NCBI RefSeq assembly: GCF_004920405.1
Contig: NZ_RFLV01000001.1
Location: forward strand, 1,612,001-1,676,000
From: Pseudomonas leptonychotis
GTDB lineage: Bacteria > Pseudomonadota > Gammaproteobacteria > Pseudomonadales > Pseudomonadaceae
Length of the DNA: 64,000 bases
Direction of reading: 5' to 3'
The position numbers were made by a program, and so were the translations under genes. This document shows positions 25,801 to 33,339 of this stretch, piece by piece. Numbering within the stretch: position 1 is the stretch's first letter; every line of letters begins with the position of its first letter. The notes below the pieces were generated by a model. It did no database searches, was not told where the DNA came from, and worked only from the letters and a program-made list of their open reading frames with translations.

Positions 25801-26589
25801 GATGATCAGCGCCGTGTGGGTGTCGTCCAGCCAGGTTTCGACCTGAGCCAAACAGGCGGCTTCTTTGAGGCTGGCCACGGCAATCGGCAGCGGATTGAGG
25901 CCCTGAGCCTGCAAGCGTTGGCAGAACACATCAATAAAGCCGGTGTTCGCCGCCTGCACCTGGGTGCGATAAAACAGCAGCGCCACCACCGGCGCAGCGG
26001 GTTGCCAATTGGCCTGCCAGTCGGCCAAAACCGCGCCGACCTGCTGTGGGTGATACAGGCCCACGCGCGGCAACGGCTGCGGTTCGCCCCAGGCATAGTC
26101 GCGCTGTAGCCACTGGCTGGCGATGCAGTTGAACAGCTGCAAGGCATTATGCGCACCGCCCTGCCGGAGGAACTGCCAGAGCCGCTCGGCATCAACCAGC
26201 GGCACAGTGCTCAGGCCCATCAGCTCAGGGTCGGGGTTGTCGCAGCCGGGCACCATGATCACCCGCGCACCGCGCTCGGCCAACTCAACCAAACGCTCAA
26301 TACCGTAGCGCCAGTAACTGACGCCGCCGTGCACGGCAATCAGGATGACCTTGGCATGCTGTAGCACCTGCTCGACATAGAGATCCACCGAGGCGTGATT
26401 GCTCAGCTGCGCCGGGCTGGCCAGACGCAGGCTGGGGTAATCCTCGGGTAACTGCCGCGCCACCTCCGCCAACAGCGACAGCTGCGAATCGCCGGTGCAG
26501 AGAATCACCAGCTCAGCCGGGGTCTGGCCGAGATCAGCGATGCTGTCGACCGGCACTTGGCTGCCGGGCTGGGTGCGGATTAGGTGCAT
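22855..26589 (-). CDS. cobN: Cobaltochelatase large subunit
   Basis: A 1244-residue protein of the CobN/ChlH family starting [20 protein letters not shown]. Recognisable segments are [60 protein letters not shown] and [13 protein letters not shown]. It binds hydrogenobyrinate a,c-diamide and cobalt and inserts the metal with the help of an AAA+/VWA ATPase motor, here supplied by chlI/chlD downstream rather than cobS/cobT. It follows cobW after a repeat (26602-26663). The stop codon lies inside a dispersed repeat. Confidence 0.96.
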   Translation of the reverse strand: [1244 protein letters not shown]

Positions 26590-26601
26590 GATTACTCTTC
26601 T

Positions 26602-26663
26602 TGTAGGAGGGGCTTTAGCCGCGACCCCTGTCAGGCCTAGTCGCGGCTAAAGCCCCCTCCCAC
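26602..26663. repeat. Inverted repeat, GGGAGGGGCTTTAGCCGCG family
   Basis: TGTAGGAGGGGCTTTAGCCG and CGGCTAAAGCCCCCTCCCAC form a long imperfect inverted repeat between cobW and cobN; the same element occurs at 15714-15773. It is probably transcribed within the cobW-cobN message. Confidence 0.8.
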
Positions 26664-26670
26664 ACTCTGC

Positions 26671-27723
26671 TCAGGCCAATGCCGCTTGTAGCTCGGCTTC
26701 AATTGTCGCCTGATCAAGCTGCTGACCGATCACGATCAAGCGGCTGACCCGCGCCTCATCGGCCTGCCAGGCGCGGTCGAAGTGTTTGTCGAAACGCTGA
26801 CCAACGCCTTGCAGCAACAGGCGCATCGGCTTGCCGGGAATCGCCGCGAAACCCTTGATACGCAGAATGCCGTGCTTGGCCACTGCATCCTTCAAGGCGC
26901 TCAGTAAGCGTGCTTCCTCGGCTTGCGGTAGTTCCACCTGGAACGAGTCGAATTCGTCATGATCGTGGTCTTCATGGCCTTCCAGGTCATGGTGGGTTTT
27001 ACGCGCATCGATGTGCAGTTCGGTTTCGCAGTTCAGGCCCAGCAACACATCCAGCGGCAGTTCGCCGCCATGGGCTTCGATGATTTTCACCGCAGGTGGC
27101 AGTTCCTCGGCCACTTCGGCACGCACTGCAGCCAGCGCCGCAGCGTCGAGCAAGTCGGCTTTATTGAGGATCACCAGGTCGGCGCTGGCCAGTTGGTCGG
27201 CGAACAGCTCGTGCAGCGGCGATTCGTGGTCCAGATTCGGGTCGAGCTTGCGCTGCTGGTCGACCTGATCAGGGAAGGCGGCGAAGGTGCCGGCGGCCAC
27301 GGCTGGGCTGTCGACCACAGTGATCACCGCATCGACGGTGCAGGCGTTGCGGATTTCCGGCCAGTTGAAAGCCTGCACCAGAGGCTTGGGCAGAGCCAGG
27401 CCGGAGGTCTCAATGAGGATGTGGTCCAGCTCGCCACGGCGCGCCACCAGTTCGCGCATCACCGGAAAGAATTCTTCCTGCACTGTGCAACACAGGCAGC
27501 CGTTGGCCAGTTCGAAGATCCGCCCATTGGCCTCTTCTTCGCTGCAACCGATGGAGCACTGCTTGAGGATTTCGCCGTCGATGCCCAGCTCGCCGAATTC
27601 ATTGACGATCACCGCAATGCGCCGCCCGTCAGCGTGGCCAAGCATATGGCGGAGCAAGGTGGTTTTACCGGCGCCGAGAAAGCCGGTAACGATGGTGACG
27701 GGAAGTTTGCCGAGGGTTTTCAT
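26671..27723 (-). CDS. cobW: CobW, metal-binding GTPase of the COG0523 family
   Basis: A 350-residue G3E GTPase starting MKTLGKLPVTIVTGFLGAGK, with Walker A GFLGAGKTT, the metal-binding motif GCLCC (ANGCLCCTVQEEF), the LNKADLLD guanine-recognition box and an acidic His-rich stretch GHEDHDHDEFD. CobW proteins load cobalt for the chelatase. The ATG at 27723 is preceded by AGGAC; a longer frame to 27813 runs into the riboswitch leader and is not used. It is the first gene of the cobW-cobN-chlI-chlD-cobF unit and lies downstream of a B12 riboswitch. Confidence 0.94.
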   Translation of the reverse strand: MKTLGKLPVTIVTGFLGAGKTTLLRHMLGHADGRRIAVIVNEFGELGIDGEILKQCSIGCSEEEANGRIFELANGCLCCTVQEEFFPVMRELVARRGELDHILIETSGLALPKPLVQAFNWPEIRNACTVDAVITVVDSPAVAAGTFAAFPDQVDQQRKLDPNLDHESPLHELFADQLASADLVILNKADLLDAAALAAVRAEVAEELPPAVKIIEAHGGELPLDVLLGLNCETELHIDARKTHHDLEGHEDHDHDEFDSFQVELPQAEEARLLSALKDAVAKHGILRIKGFAAIPGKPMRLLLQGVGQRFDKHFDRAWQADEARVSRLIVIGQQLDQATIEAELQAALA

Positions 27724-27837
27724 GGCGAGTCCTGCATAGCGTCGAAAGAAAGACGAGCAGGAGGCGGCACAGACATGACAGCCACAGGGCGTCAGCCAAC
27801 ACCACCGGATCACCCCGCCCGGTTGTCGAAAACGTGA

Positions 27838-28181
27838 CGAGGCAGGTCTCCTGGCTCACGACCGGGCTGGCGTAGAGTCGCCGGCTATCCCTTCGCCTTC
27901 CCGCGTTGACGCAGTGGCTGTTGTGCTGCAGCGCTTGAGCGGCAGAACAACACAAGGGAACGAGTCGTTTACAGTTGCGGGGGCAGCCAAGGCATCAACC
28001 TTGTTCCCTCTTAGCTCCGGCTAAGAACCTATCCAAAATCTGCTGCGCGTCAGCCCTGCGGCGTTGGAAAGAGGCTCGGAATGCTCATTTACAACAGTAA
28101 ACTCCGCTTCCTCGCTTCTTTCCGCCTTGCATGGCTCTAGCTCGCTAGATTGTGAACAGGCTCTTCCCACGAAGAACCTCG
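27838..28181 (-). promoter_or_regulatory. Cobalamin riboswitch upstream of cobW, interrupted by a palindromic repeat
   Basis: On the minus strand the core shows AAGAGGGAACAAGG, GCTGCCCCCGCAACTGTAAA, AGCCACTGCG, CGGGAAGGCG and GAGCCAGGAGACCTGCC. The last base stretch CCTCG (27838-27842) pairs with CGAGG (28181-28177), giving a short P1 across a 139-bp repeat at 28025-28163. GGTTCTTCGTGGGAA after CGAGG could form the P2-like hairpin. It should repress the cobW-cobN-chl-cobF transcript when cobalamin is high. The 5' part is less certain than in the cobG riboswitch. Confidence 0.88.
28025..28163 (-). repeat. MITE-like palindromic repeat, copy C, inside the cobW riboswitch
   Basis: The repeat shares with copy A the series AGCTAGAGCCATGCAAGGC, CGAGGAAG, GAGTTTAC, GTAAATGAGCATTCCGAGCC and GCGCAGCAGAT when read on the riboswitch strand. 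Ends are degenerate (GAGCCTGTTCACAATCT and AGATTTTGGATAGGTTC). It occupies the same place in the riboswitch and has the same orientation as copy A. It contains no gene. Confidence 0.82.
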
Positions 28182-28285
28182 AACGCAGCAAGGCTACGCA
28201 GAGCATGGCGGTCGGTCAATCACGGTTGACCGCTGATGGCCCGCATGGTGAGCTACGCCGCCGCACAACCCGAGCGCTGTTGATG

Positions 28286-28726
28286 ATGCCCAGCCCTGTC
28301 TATAACCGCCTCGCGCCCGCCATTCAAGTGGTCGCCGGGCTGGGCTGTCGACGTGGTTGCTGCCTCGAAGACTTATCCACACTGTTGCTCGACAGCCTAC
28401 AGGCGCAGGGCCTGACGCTGGATAACCTCGTGGCGCTGGCGAGCATCGCGCACAAACGCGATGAGCTTGGGTTACTGGCATTGGCCGAACACCTCGGCCT
28501 GCAGCTGATCTACTTCAGCCCTGAAGAGCTGCTGCTCTATCAAAACCTCGTTGAAGCTTGCGCGCTTACCCTGTCCGTCACCGGCAGCCCGGCCGTCGCC
28601 GAACCTTGCGCCCTGGCGCTGGCCGAACGCCTGGGCGGCCAACCTGCCAGCCTGCTCGGCGGCAAAACCCGGAATGCCAGCGCCACCTGCGCCCTGGCGT
28701 TGATTGCAGCCAAGGAGCTGTCATGA
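28286..28726 (+). CDS. cobE: Cobalamin biosynthesis protein CobE (CbiG C-terminal-like)
   Basis: A 146-residue protein with VVAGLGCRRGCCLEDLSTLL, ASIAHKRDELGLLALAEHLG and SVTGSPAVAEPCALALAERL, the standard CobE/CbiG-C signature. CobE is a small protein of the aerobic B12 route thought to handle pathway intermediates. The start is uncertain: ATG at 28283 or 28286 fits the family length, whereas the frame extends back to 28064 only through the MITE-like repeat. No strong ribosome-binding site is visible. Its stop overlaps cobM (ATGA). Confidence 0.85.
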   Translation: MPSPVYNRLAPAIQVVAGLGCRRGCCLEDLSTLLLDSLQAQGLTLDNLVALASIAHKRDELGLLALAEHLGLQLIYFSPEELLLYQNLVEACALTLSVTGSPAVAEPCALALAERLGGQPASLLGGKTRNASATCALALIAAKELS

Positions 28727-29478
28727 CTGTTTACTTTATCGGCGCCGGCCCCGGCGACCCTGAGCTGATCACCGTCAAGGGCCAGCGCCTGCTGCGCAGC
28801 TGCCCGGTGATTCTCTACGCCGGTTCACTGGTGCCGGCAGCGGTGCTGGAAGGCCACAGTGCCGAGCAGGTGGTTAACACCGCCGAACTGCACCTGGATG
28901 AGATCATCGAGCTGATTGCCCAGGCGCACAGCAAAGGTCAGGACGTTGCCCGCGTGCATTCCGGCGACCCGTCGCTGTATGGCGCGATTGGTGAGCAGAT
29001 CCGCCACCTGCGTCGGCTGGAGATTCCTTTTCAGATCATTCCCGGGGTCACCGCCACTGCCGCCTGCGCTGCATTGCTGGAAAGCGAGCTGACCCTGCCC
29101 GAGGTGTCACAGACGTTGATTCTCACCCGCTATGCGAGCAAGTCGGAGATGCCGGCGGGCGAGCAGCTGAGTGATCTGGCGCGCCACGGCGCGACCATGG
29201 CCATCCACCTCGGAGTGGTGCATCTGAGCAAGATAGTGGCCGAACTGCTGCCGCACTACGGCGCGGACTGCCCGATTGCTGTGGTGCATCGCGCCAGCTG
29301 GCCGGATCAGGATTGGGTCAGCGGCACACTCGCCACCATCGAGGAACAGGTGCGCGCCAAGGGCTTTCGCCGTACCGCACTGATACTCGTCGGCCGCGTG
29401 CTGCATGCCGAACAGTTCGCCGACTCGGCGCTGTATAACGCCGAACATCGGCATCTGTTCAGGTCGTCCGACGCCTAA
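28723..29478 (+). CDS. cobM: Precorrin-4 C11-methyltransferase
   Basis: A 251-residue tetrapyrrole methylase starting [20 protein letters not shown], with VARVHSGDPSLYGAIGEQIR, IIPGVTATAACAALLESELT and ILTRYASKSEMPAGEQL. It methylates precorrin-4 at C11. AAGGAG lies at 28711-28716 and the ATG overlaps the cobE stop. The cobE-cobM pair is divergent from cobW. No riboswitch faces this direction. Confidence 0.95.
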   Translation: MTVYFIGAGPGDPELITVKGQRLLRSCPVILYAGSLVPAAVLEGHSAEQVVNTAELHLDEIIELIAQAHSKGQDVARVHSGDPSLYGAIGEQIRHLRRLEIPFQIIPGVTATAACAALLESELTLPEVSQTLILTRYASKSEMPAGEQLSDLARHGATMAIHLGVVHLSKIVAELLPHYGADCPIAVVHRASWPDQDWVSGTLATIEEQVRAKGFRRTALILVGRVLHAEQFADSALYNAEHRHLFRSSDA

Positions 29479-29494
29479 GAGCTTGTCGGCTATT

Positions 29495-30256
29495 TCAGCG
29501 GCGCAACAAACGCCGCATGAGCAACAGCAGATCATCCACCGCTGGAACGCTGGCCAATAGCACCAAAAACAAGGCCAGCGGCACAGTCGCGATGTAGCCC
29601 AGATAGTTAAAGCCCAGGGCGCCGACAACGCCTCCCAGGAAGAAATACACAGCCAGCAAGCTAAGTACCCACAGCCGTTGGCGGTCTGCCATCACCCGGG
29701 CGATCTCAGGGTTGTGGGTGCGATTCCAATAAAATAATTTACCCAACTCGATACCGATATCAGTAATGATCCCGGTGATATGGGTGGTGCGAATTTCGGC
29801 GTTGGAGAGCTTGGTGATCAGCGCATTCTGCAAGCCCATGATGAAGCACAGCAGGATCACCGTCAGCGGCACAAACAGGCCAGTAATCTGCGCCAACGCC
29901 GCGCCGAGAAAGCCAAAGCACAACAGCAAGACGGCTTCGAGCAATAACGGCAAGGCATACTCACTGTGCAGCTGCCGCCGCCGTGAGTAATTGACCATCA
30001 CCGTCGAACACGCCGCGCCAAGCAGAAACGACAGCACCGCGCCGAGACCACCCCACACCAGCTCGTGGGCACCCAGCGCGATGTTGTCGGCCATGGCCGA
30101 AACAATGCCGGTCATATGCGAGGTGTATTGCTGCACGGCCAAGAAGCCACCAGCATTAATCGCACCGGCAACAAACGCCAGGGCGAAACCTAAATGTCGA
30201 TTAGCCGCTGCACTGCGCTCACGGCCAATCAGACGCCTCGCATACCCAATGGGCAT
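29495..30256 (-). CDS. YoaK family inner-membrane protein (DUF1275)
   Basis: A 253-residue protein with six or more membrane helices (for example HLGFALAFVAGAINAGGFLA, LPLLLEAVLLLCFGFLGAAL, LFVPLTVILLCFIMGLQNAL). Family hallmarks are GAINAGGFLAVQQYTSHMTG and NAEIRTTHITGIITDIGIEL. Function of DUF1275/YoaK proteins is unknown. It converges on cobM and begins 9 bp after a small hypothetical gene on the same strand. Confidence 0.85.
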   Translation of the reverse strand: MPIGYARRLIGRERSAAANRHLGFALAFVAGAINAGGFLAVQQYTSHMTGIVSAMADNIALGAHELVWGGLGAVLSFLLGAACSTVMVNYSRRRQLHSEYALPLLLEAVLLLCFGFLGAALAQITGLFVPLTVILLCFIMGLQNALITKLSNAEIRTTHITGIITDIGIELGKLFYWNRTHNPEIARVMADRQRLWVLSLLAVYFFLGGVVGALGFNYLGYIATVPLALFLVLLASVPAVDDLLLLMRRLLRR

Positions 30257-30265
30257 AAATGATCC

Positions 30266-30496
30266 TCAAAGATGGATCTCTGCACCTTTAATACCGAGTA
30301 GCCGCAGCTCTTCGATCAGGCTGTTGAGGTCGGCAAAGGATTCCACCTGCTCCTGCTGATCAACCAGAAAAAAGCTGGTGCCCGCGTCTTTCTTCAACAG
30401 CACAATCCACTCTTGGGTGTTAGCCGGATTGACGATCACATGCGTATCGAACAACACCCCGGCTGCATGTTTGGCCCTTATGTCTTCGCGTTTCAC
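30266..30496 (-). CDS. Small hypothetical protein
   Basis: A 76-residue soluble protein starting with GTG (MKREDIRAKHAAGVLFDTHV) and ending LRLLGIKGAEIHL. It has an alternating charged/hydrophobic pattern and no signal peptide or cysteine motif. GGGAAGAGG precedes the GTG. A longer frame up to 30562 would overlap the 3' end of glmS and is unlikely. It may be co-transcribed with glmS (stop at 30519) and the YoaK-type gene. No function recognised. Confidence 0.7.
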   Translation of the reverse strand: MKREDIRAKHAAGVLFDTHVIVNPANTQEWIVLLKKDAGTSFFLVDQQEQVESFADLNSLIEELRLLGIKGAEIHL

Positions 30497-30518
30497 ACCT
30501 CTTCCCTCTTGAGCACTG

Positions 30519-32366
30519 TTACTCGACCGTGACGCTCTTGGCCAAGTTGCGCGGCTGGTCAACGTCGGTGCCTTTGAGCACGGCCACGTAGTACGACAAC
30601 AGCTGCAGCGGGATGGTGTAGAGAATTGGCGCGAGAGCGTCGTGGATGTGCGGCATATTCACCACGTGGGTGCCTTCACCGTTGCTCATGCCGGCTTGCT
30701 CGTCGGCAAACACCACCAGCTCACCGCCACGGGCGCGCACTTCCTGCAGGTTGGATTTGAGTTTTTCCAGCAGCTCGTTGTTTGGCGCCACGGTGACCAC
30801 CGGCATATCGGCGTCGACCAAGGCCAGCGGACCGTGCTTGAGTTCACCGGCTGGGTAGGCTTCGGCGTGGATATAGGAGATTTCCTTGAGCTTGAGCGCG
30901 CCTTCCATCGCCACCGGGTACTGCGCGCCCCGACCGAGGAACAGGCTGTGGTGCTTCTCGGCAAACAACTCGGAAACCTTCTCCACCACATCGTGCATGG
31001 CCAAAGCCTCGCCCAGACGGGTCGGCAGGCGACGCAGCTCATCGACTAATTCGGCTTCCAGGGCTTTATCCAGGGTGCCGCGTACCTGACCGAGGGACAG
31101 GGTCAGCAACATCAATGCCACCAGTTGGGTGGTGAAGGCTTTAGTCGAAGCCACGCCGATTTCTGGACCGGCCAAAGTCAGCAGGCACAGATCCGATTCA
31201 CGCACCAAGGAGCTGATGCCAACGTTACAGATCGCCAGGCTGGCCAAGTAGCCCAGCTCTTTACCATTACGCAGCGCGGCCAGAGTGTCGGCGGTTTCGC
31301 CGGACTGGGAGATGCTGACAAACAGAGTGTCGGGCTGCACCACCACCTTGCGATAGCGGAACTCGCTGGCCACTTCGATCTGGCAGGGAATCCCGGCTAG
31401 CTCTTCCAGCCAGTAACGAGCGACCATGCCGGCGTGATAACTGGTGCCACAGGCGACGATCTGCACGTTGCGCACTTTGCCAAACAGCTCGGCGGCTTGT
31501 GGGCCGAACGCTTGCACCAGTACGTGATCAGAACCCAGACGGCCTTCTAGGGTGCGCTGCACCACCTTAGGCTGCTCGAAAATTTCCTTGAGCATAAAGT
31601 GACGATACTCGCCCTTGTCGGCGGCTTCGGCGCCTTCGTGGTACTGCACGCTTTCGCGCACCACAGGCTGGCCCACAGCGTCCCAAATCTGCACGCTGTC
31701 GCGCTGGATTTCGGCGATGTCGCCTTCTTCCAGATACATGAAACGGTCAGTGACTTGCCTTAGAGCAAGCTGGTCGGATGCCAGGAAGTTTTCACCCAAA
31801 CCCAGACCAATCACCAGCGGGCTGCCGCTGCGCGCAGCGATAAGACGGTCAGGCTGCTTGGCACTGATCACTGCCAAACCGTAAGCGCCGTGCAGTTGCT
31901 TAACCGCCAACTTCAGAGCGGCAGTCAAATCAGGCTGGGATTTGAGGGTGTGGTCGAGCAGGTGCACGATCACCTCGGTATCAGTATCCGAGCTGAATAC
32001 ATAACCCTGCTCTTTCAGCTGAGCACGCAGTGCTTCGTGGTTTTCGATGATGCCGTTATGCACCACCGCCAGCTCGCTACCGGGCTCTTTACCAGAGAAG
32101 TGCGGGTGGGCATTGCGCTCGCTTGGCGCGCCGTGGGTGGCCCAGCGGGTGTGGGCTATGCCCAGGCGGCCAGCCAGCGGCTCCTGGCTCAATGCCGCTT
32201 CCAGCTCGCTGACCTTGCCCACCCGACGACTGCGTTGCAGGCCGCCCTGATCATTCAGCAACGCCACACCGGCGCTGTCATAACCGCGGTATTCCAGGCG
32301 CTTGAGGCCTTCAACCAACACGGCGGTAATATTACGTTCGGCGACTGCGCCCACGATGCCACACAT
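30519..32366 (-). CDS. glmS: Glutamine-fructose-6-phosphate aminotransferase (isomerizing)
   Basis: A 615-residue enzyme. The N terminus [20 protein letters not shown] supplies the catalytic cysteine of the glutaminase domain, and the C-terminal half holds two SIS isomerase domains ([55 protein letters not shown]). It makes glucosamine-6-phosphate for peptidoglycan and LPS. It follows glmR by 15 bp. No glmS ribozyme or obvious leader motif was noticed. The region just after glmS is the classical Tn7 target in bacteria; no insertion is present here. Confidence 0.97.
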   Translation of the reverse strand: MCGIVGAVAERNITAVLVEGLKRLEYRGYDSAGVALLNDQGGLQRSRRVGKVSELEAALSQEPLAGRLGIAHTRWATHGAPSERNAHPHFSGKEPGSELAVVHNGIIENHEALRAQLKEQGYVFSSDTDTEVIVHLLDHTLKSQPDLTAALKLAVKQLHGAYGLAVISAKQPDRLIAARSGSPLVIGLGLGENFLASDQLALRQVTDRFMYLEEGDIAEIQRDSVQIWDAVGQPVVRESVQYHEGAEAADKGEYRHFMLKEIFEQPKVVQRTLEGRLGSDHVLVQAFGPQAAELFGKVRNVQIVACGTSYHAGMVARYWLEELAGIPCQIEVASEFRYRKVVVQPDTLFVSISQSGETADTLAALRNGKELGYLASLAICNVGISSLVRESDLCLLTLAGPEIGVASTKAFTTQLVALMLLTLSLGQVRGTLDKALEAELVDELRRLPTRLGEALAMHDVVEKVSELFAEKHHSLFLGRGAQYPVAMEGALKLKEISYIHAEAYPAGELKHGPLALVDADMPVVTVAPNNELLEKLKSNLQEVRARGGELVVFADEQAGMSNGEGTHVVNMPHIHDALAPILYTIPLQLLSYYVAVLKGTDVDQPRNLAKSVTVE

Positions 32367-32381
32367 AGTCTTCTCCTTAAC

Positions 32382-33149
32382 TTAAACGTCTATTGCCGCG
32401 CAGATCAGCTTGATCCCGCGGGCGGTCAATTGTTCACGAGCCTCATCAGCGAGGCGCTCGTCGGTTATCAGGGTATGGATGCCGCTCCAGGGCAGCTCCA
32501 GATTGGGAATCTTGCGGCCGATCTTGTCGCTCTCGACCATCACCACCACTTCGCGGGCTACGTCCGCCATTACCCGGCTCAAACCCAGCAACTCATTGAA
32601 AGTGGTGGTGCCACGATTGAGGTCGATGCCATCTGCACCGATAAACAGCTGATCGAAATCGTAAGAGCGCAGCACCTGTTCGGCGACCTGGCCCTGGAAA
32701 GACTCCGAATGCGGGTCCCAGGTGCCGCCGGTCATCAGCAACACCGGTTCATGTTCCAGCTCGCTGATGGCACGGGCCACGTTCAGCGAGTTGGTCATCA
32801 CCACCAGACCGGGCTTATGGCCGAGCTGCGGAATCATCGCCGCCGTGGTGGTGCCACTGTCGATGATGATCCGTGCGTGCTCACGAATGCGCGCCACACC
32901 GGCACGGGCGATGGCTTGCTTGTATTGCGAGATGGGTTGAACGTCACTGATCAACTCTTGCGGCATCGTCACGGCGCCGCCGTAACGACGCAGCAGCAGG
33001 CCACTCTTTTCCAGGGCGGCGAGATCCTTGCGAATGGTCACTTCAGAGGTGGCGAAGGCTTTCGACAACTCATCCACACTCACTTCACCTTGCTCAGCGA
33101 GCAGGGCAAGAATGGTGTGGCGACGTTGCGGAGTGTTGCGTTTCGACAT
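32382..33149 (-). CDS. glmR: DeoR/GlpR family transcriptional regulator next to glmS
   Basis: A 255-residue regulator. An N-terminal winged helix (RRHTILALLAEQGEVSVDEL, TSEVTIRKDLAALEKSGLLL) is followed by a sugar-phosphate sensor domain (IIDSGTTTAAMIPQLGHKPG, FIGADGIDLNRGTTTFNELL). Such proteins usually repress nearby sugar genes. The location directly upstream of glmS and downstream of glmU suggests control of amino-sugar synthesis. The symbol follows Pseudomonas usage for this locus and is tentative. Confidence 0.85.
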   Translation of the reverse strand: MSKRNTPQRRHTILALLAEQGEVSVDELSKAFATSEVTIRKDLAALEKSGLLLRRYGGAVTMPQELISDVQPISQYKQAIARAGVARIREHARIIIDSGTTTAAMIPQLGHKPGLVVMTNSLNVARAISELEHEPVLLMTGGTWDPHSESFQGQVAEQVLRSYDFDQLFIGADGIDLNRGTTTFNELLGLSRVMADVAREVVVMVESDKIGRKIPNLELPWSGIHTLITDERLADEAREQLTARGIKLICAAIDV

Positions 33150-33257
33150 GCTAAGTTTCGATTCGAAAGATAATTGCGCGAATCAAAACCTAATGAAGCT
33201 TTTACGTCAAGCAGGAAAACGACAAAAGGCAGCAAAAGCCGCCTTGAGAATCAGATC

Positions 33258-33331
33258 GTAGGATGGGTTGAGCGTAGCGATACCCATGCTGCATGAGCGA
33301 TGGGTTACGCCGCTAGGCTAACCCATCCTAC
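33258..33331. repeat. Palindromic repeat, GTAGGATGGGTT family
   Basis: GTAGGATGGGTTGAGCGTAG and CTAACCCATCCTAC are inverted ends around inner ATACCCATG and CGATGGGTTACG. It lies between glmU and glmR and may mark the end of the glmU transcript. Confidence 0.72.
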
Positions 33332-33339
33332 GTCCATCC

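Noticed and set aside
28064..28285. N-terminal extension of cobE
   Set aside because: This part of the frame is derived from the MITE-like repeat and adjoining leader; CobE proteins begin near 28286.
30519..30562. Longer version of the small gene before the YoaK-type gene
   Set aside because: It would overlap the glmS 3' end in another frame; the GTG at 30496 has its own ribosome-binding site.
31890..33173. 427-codon open frame on the plus strand
   Set aside because: It is a shadow of glmS and glmR with no family resemblance.
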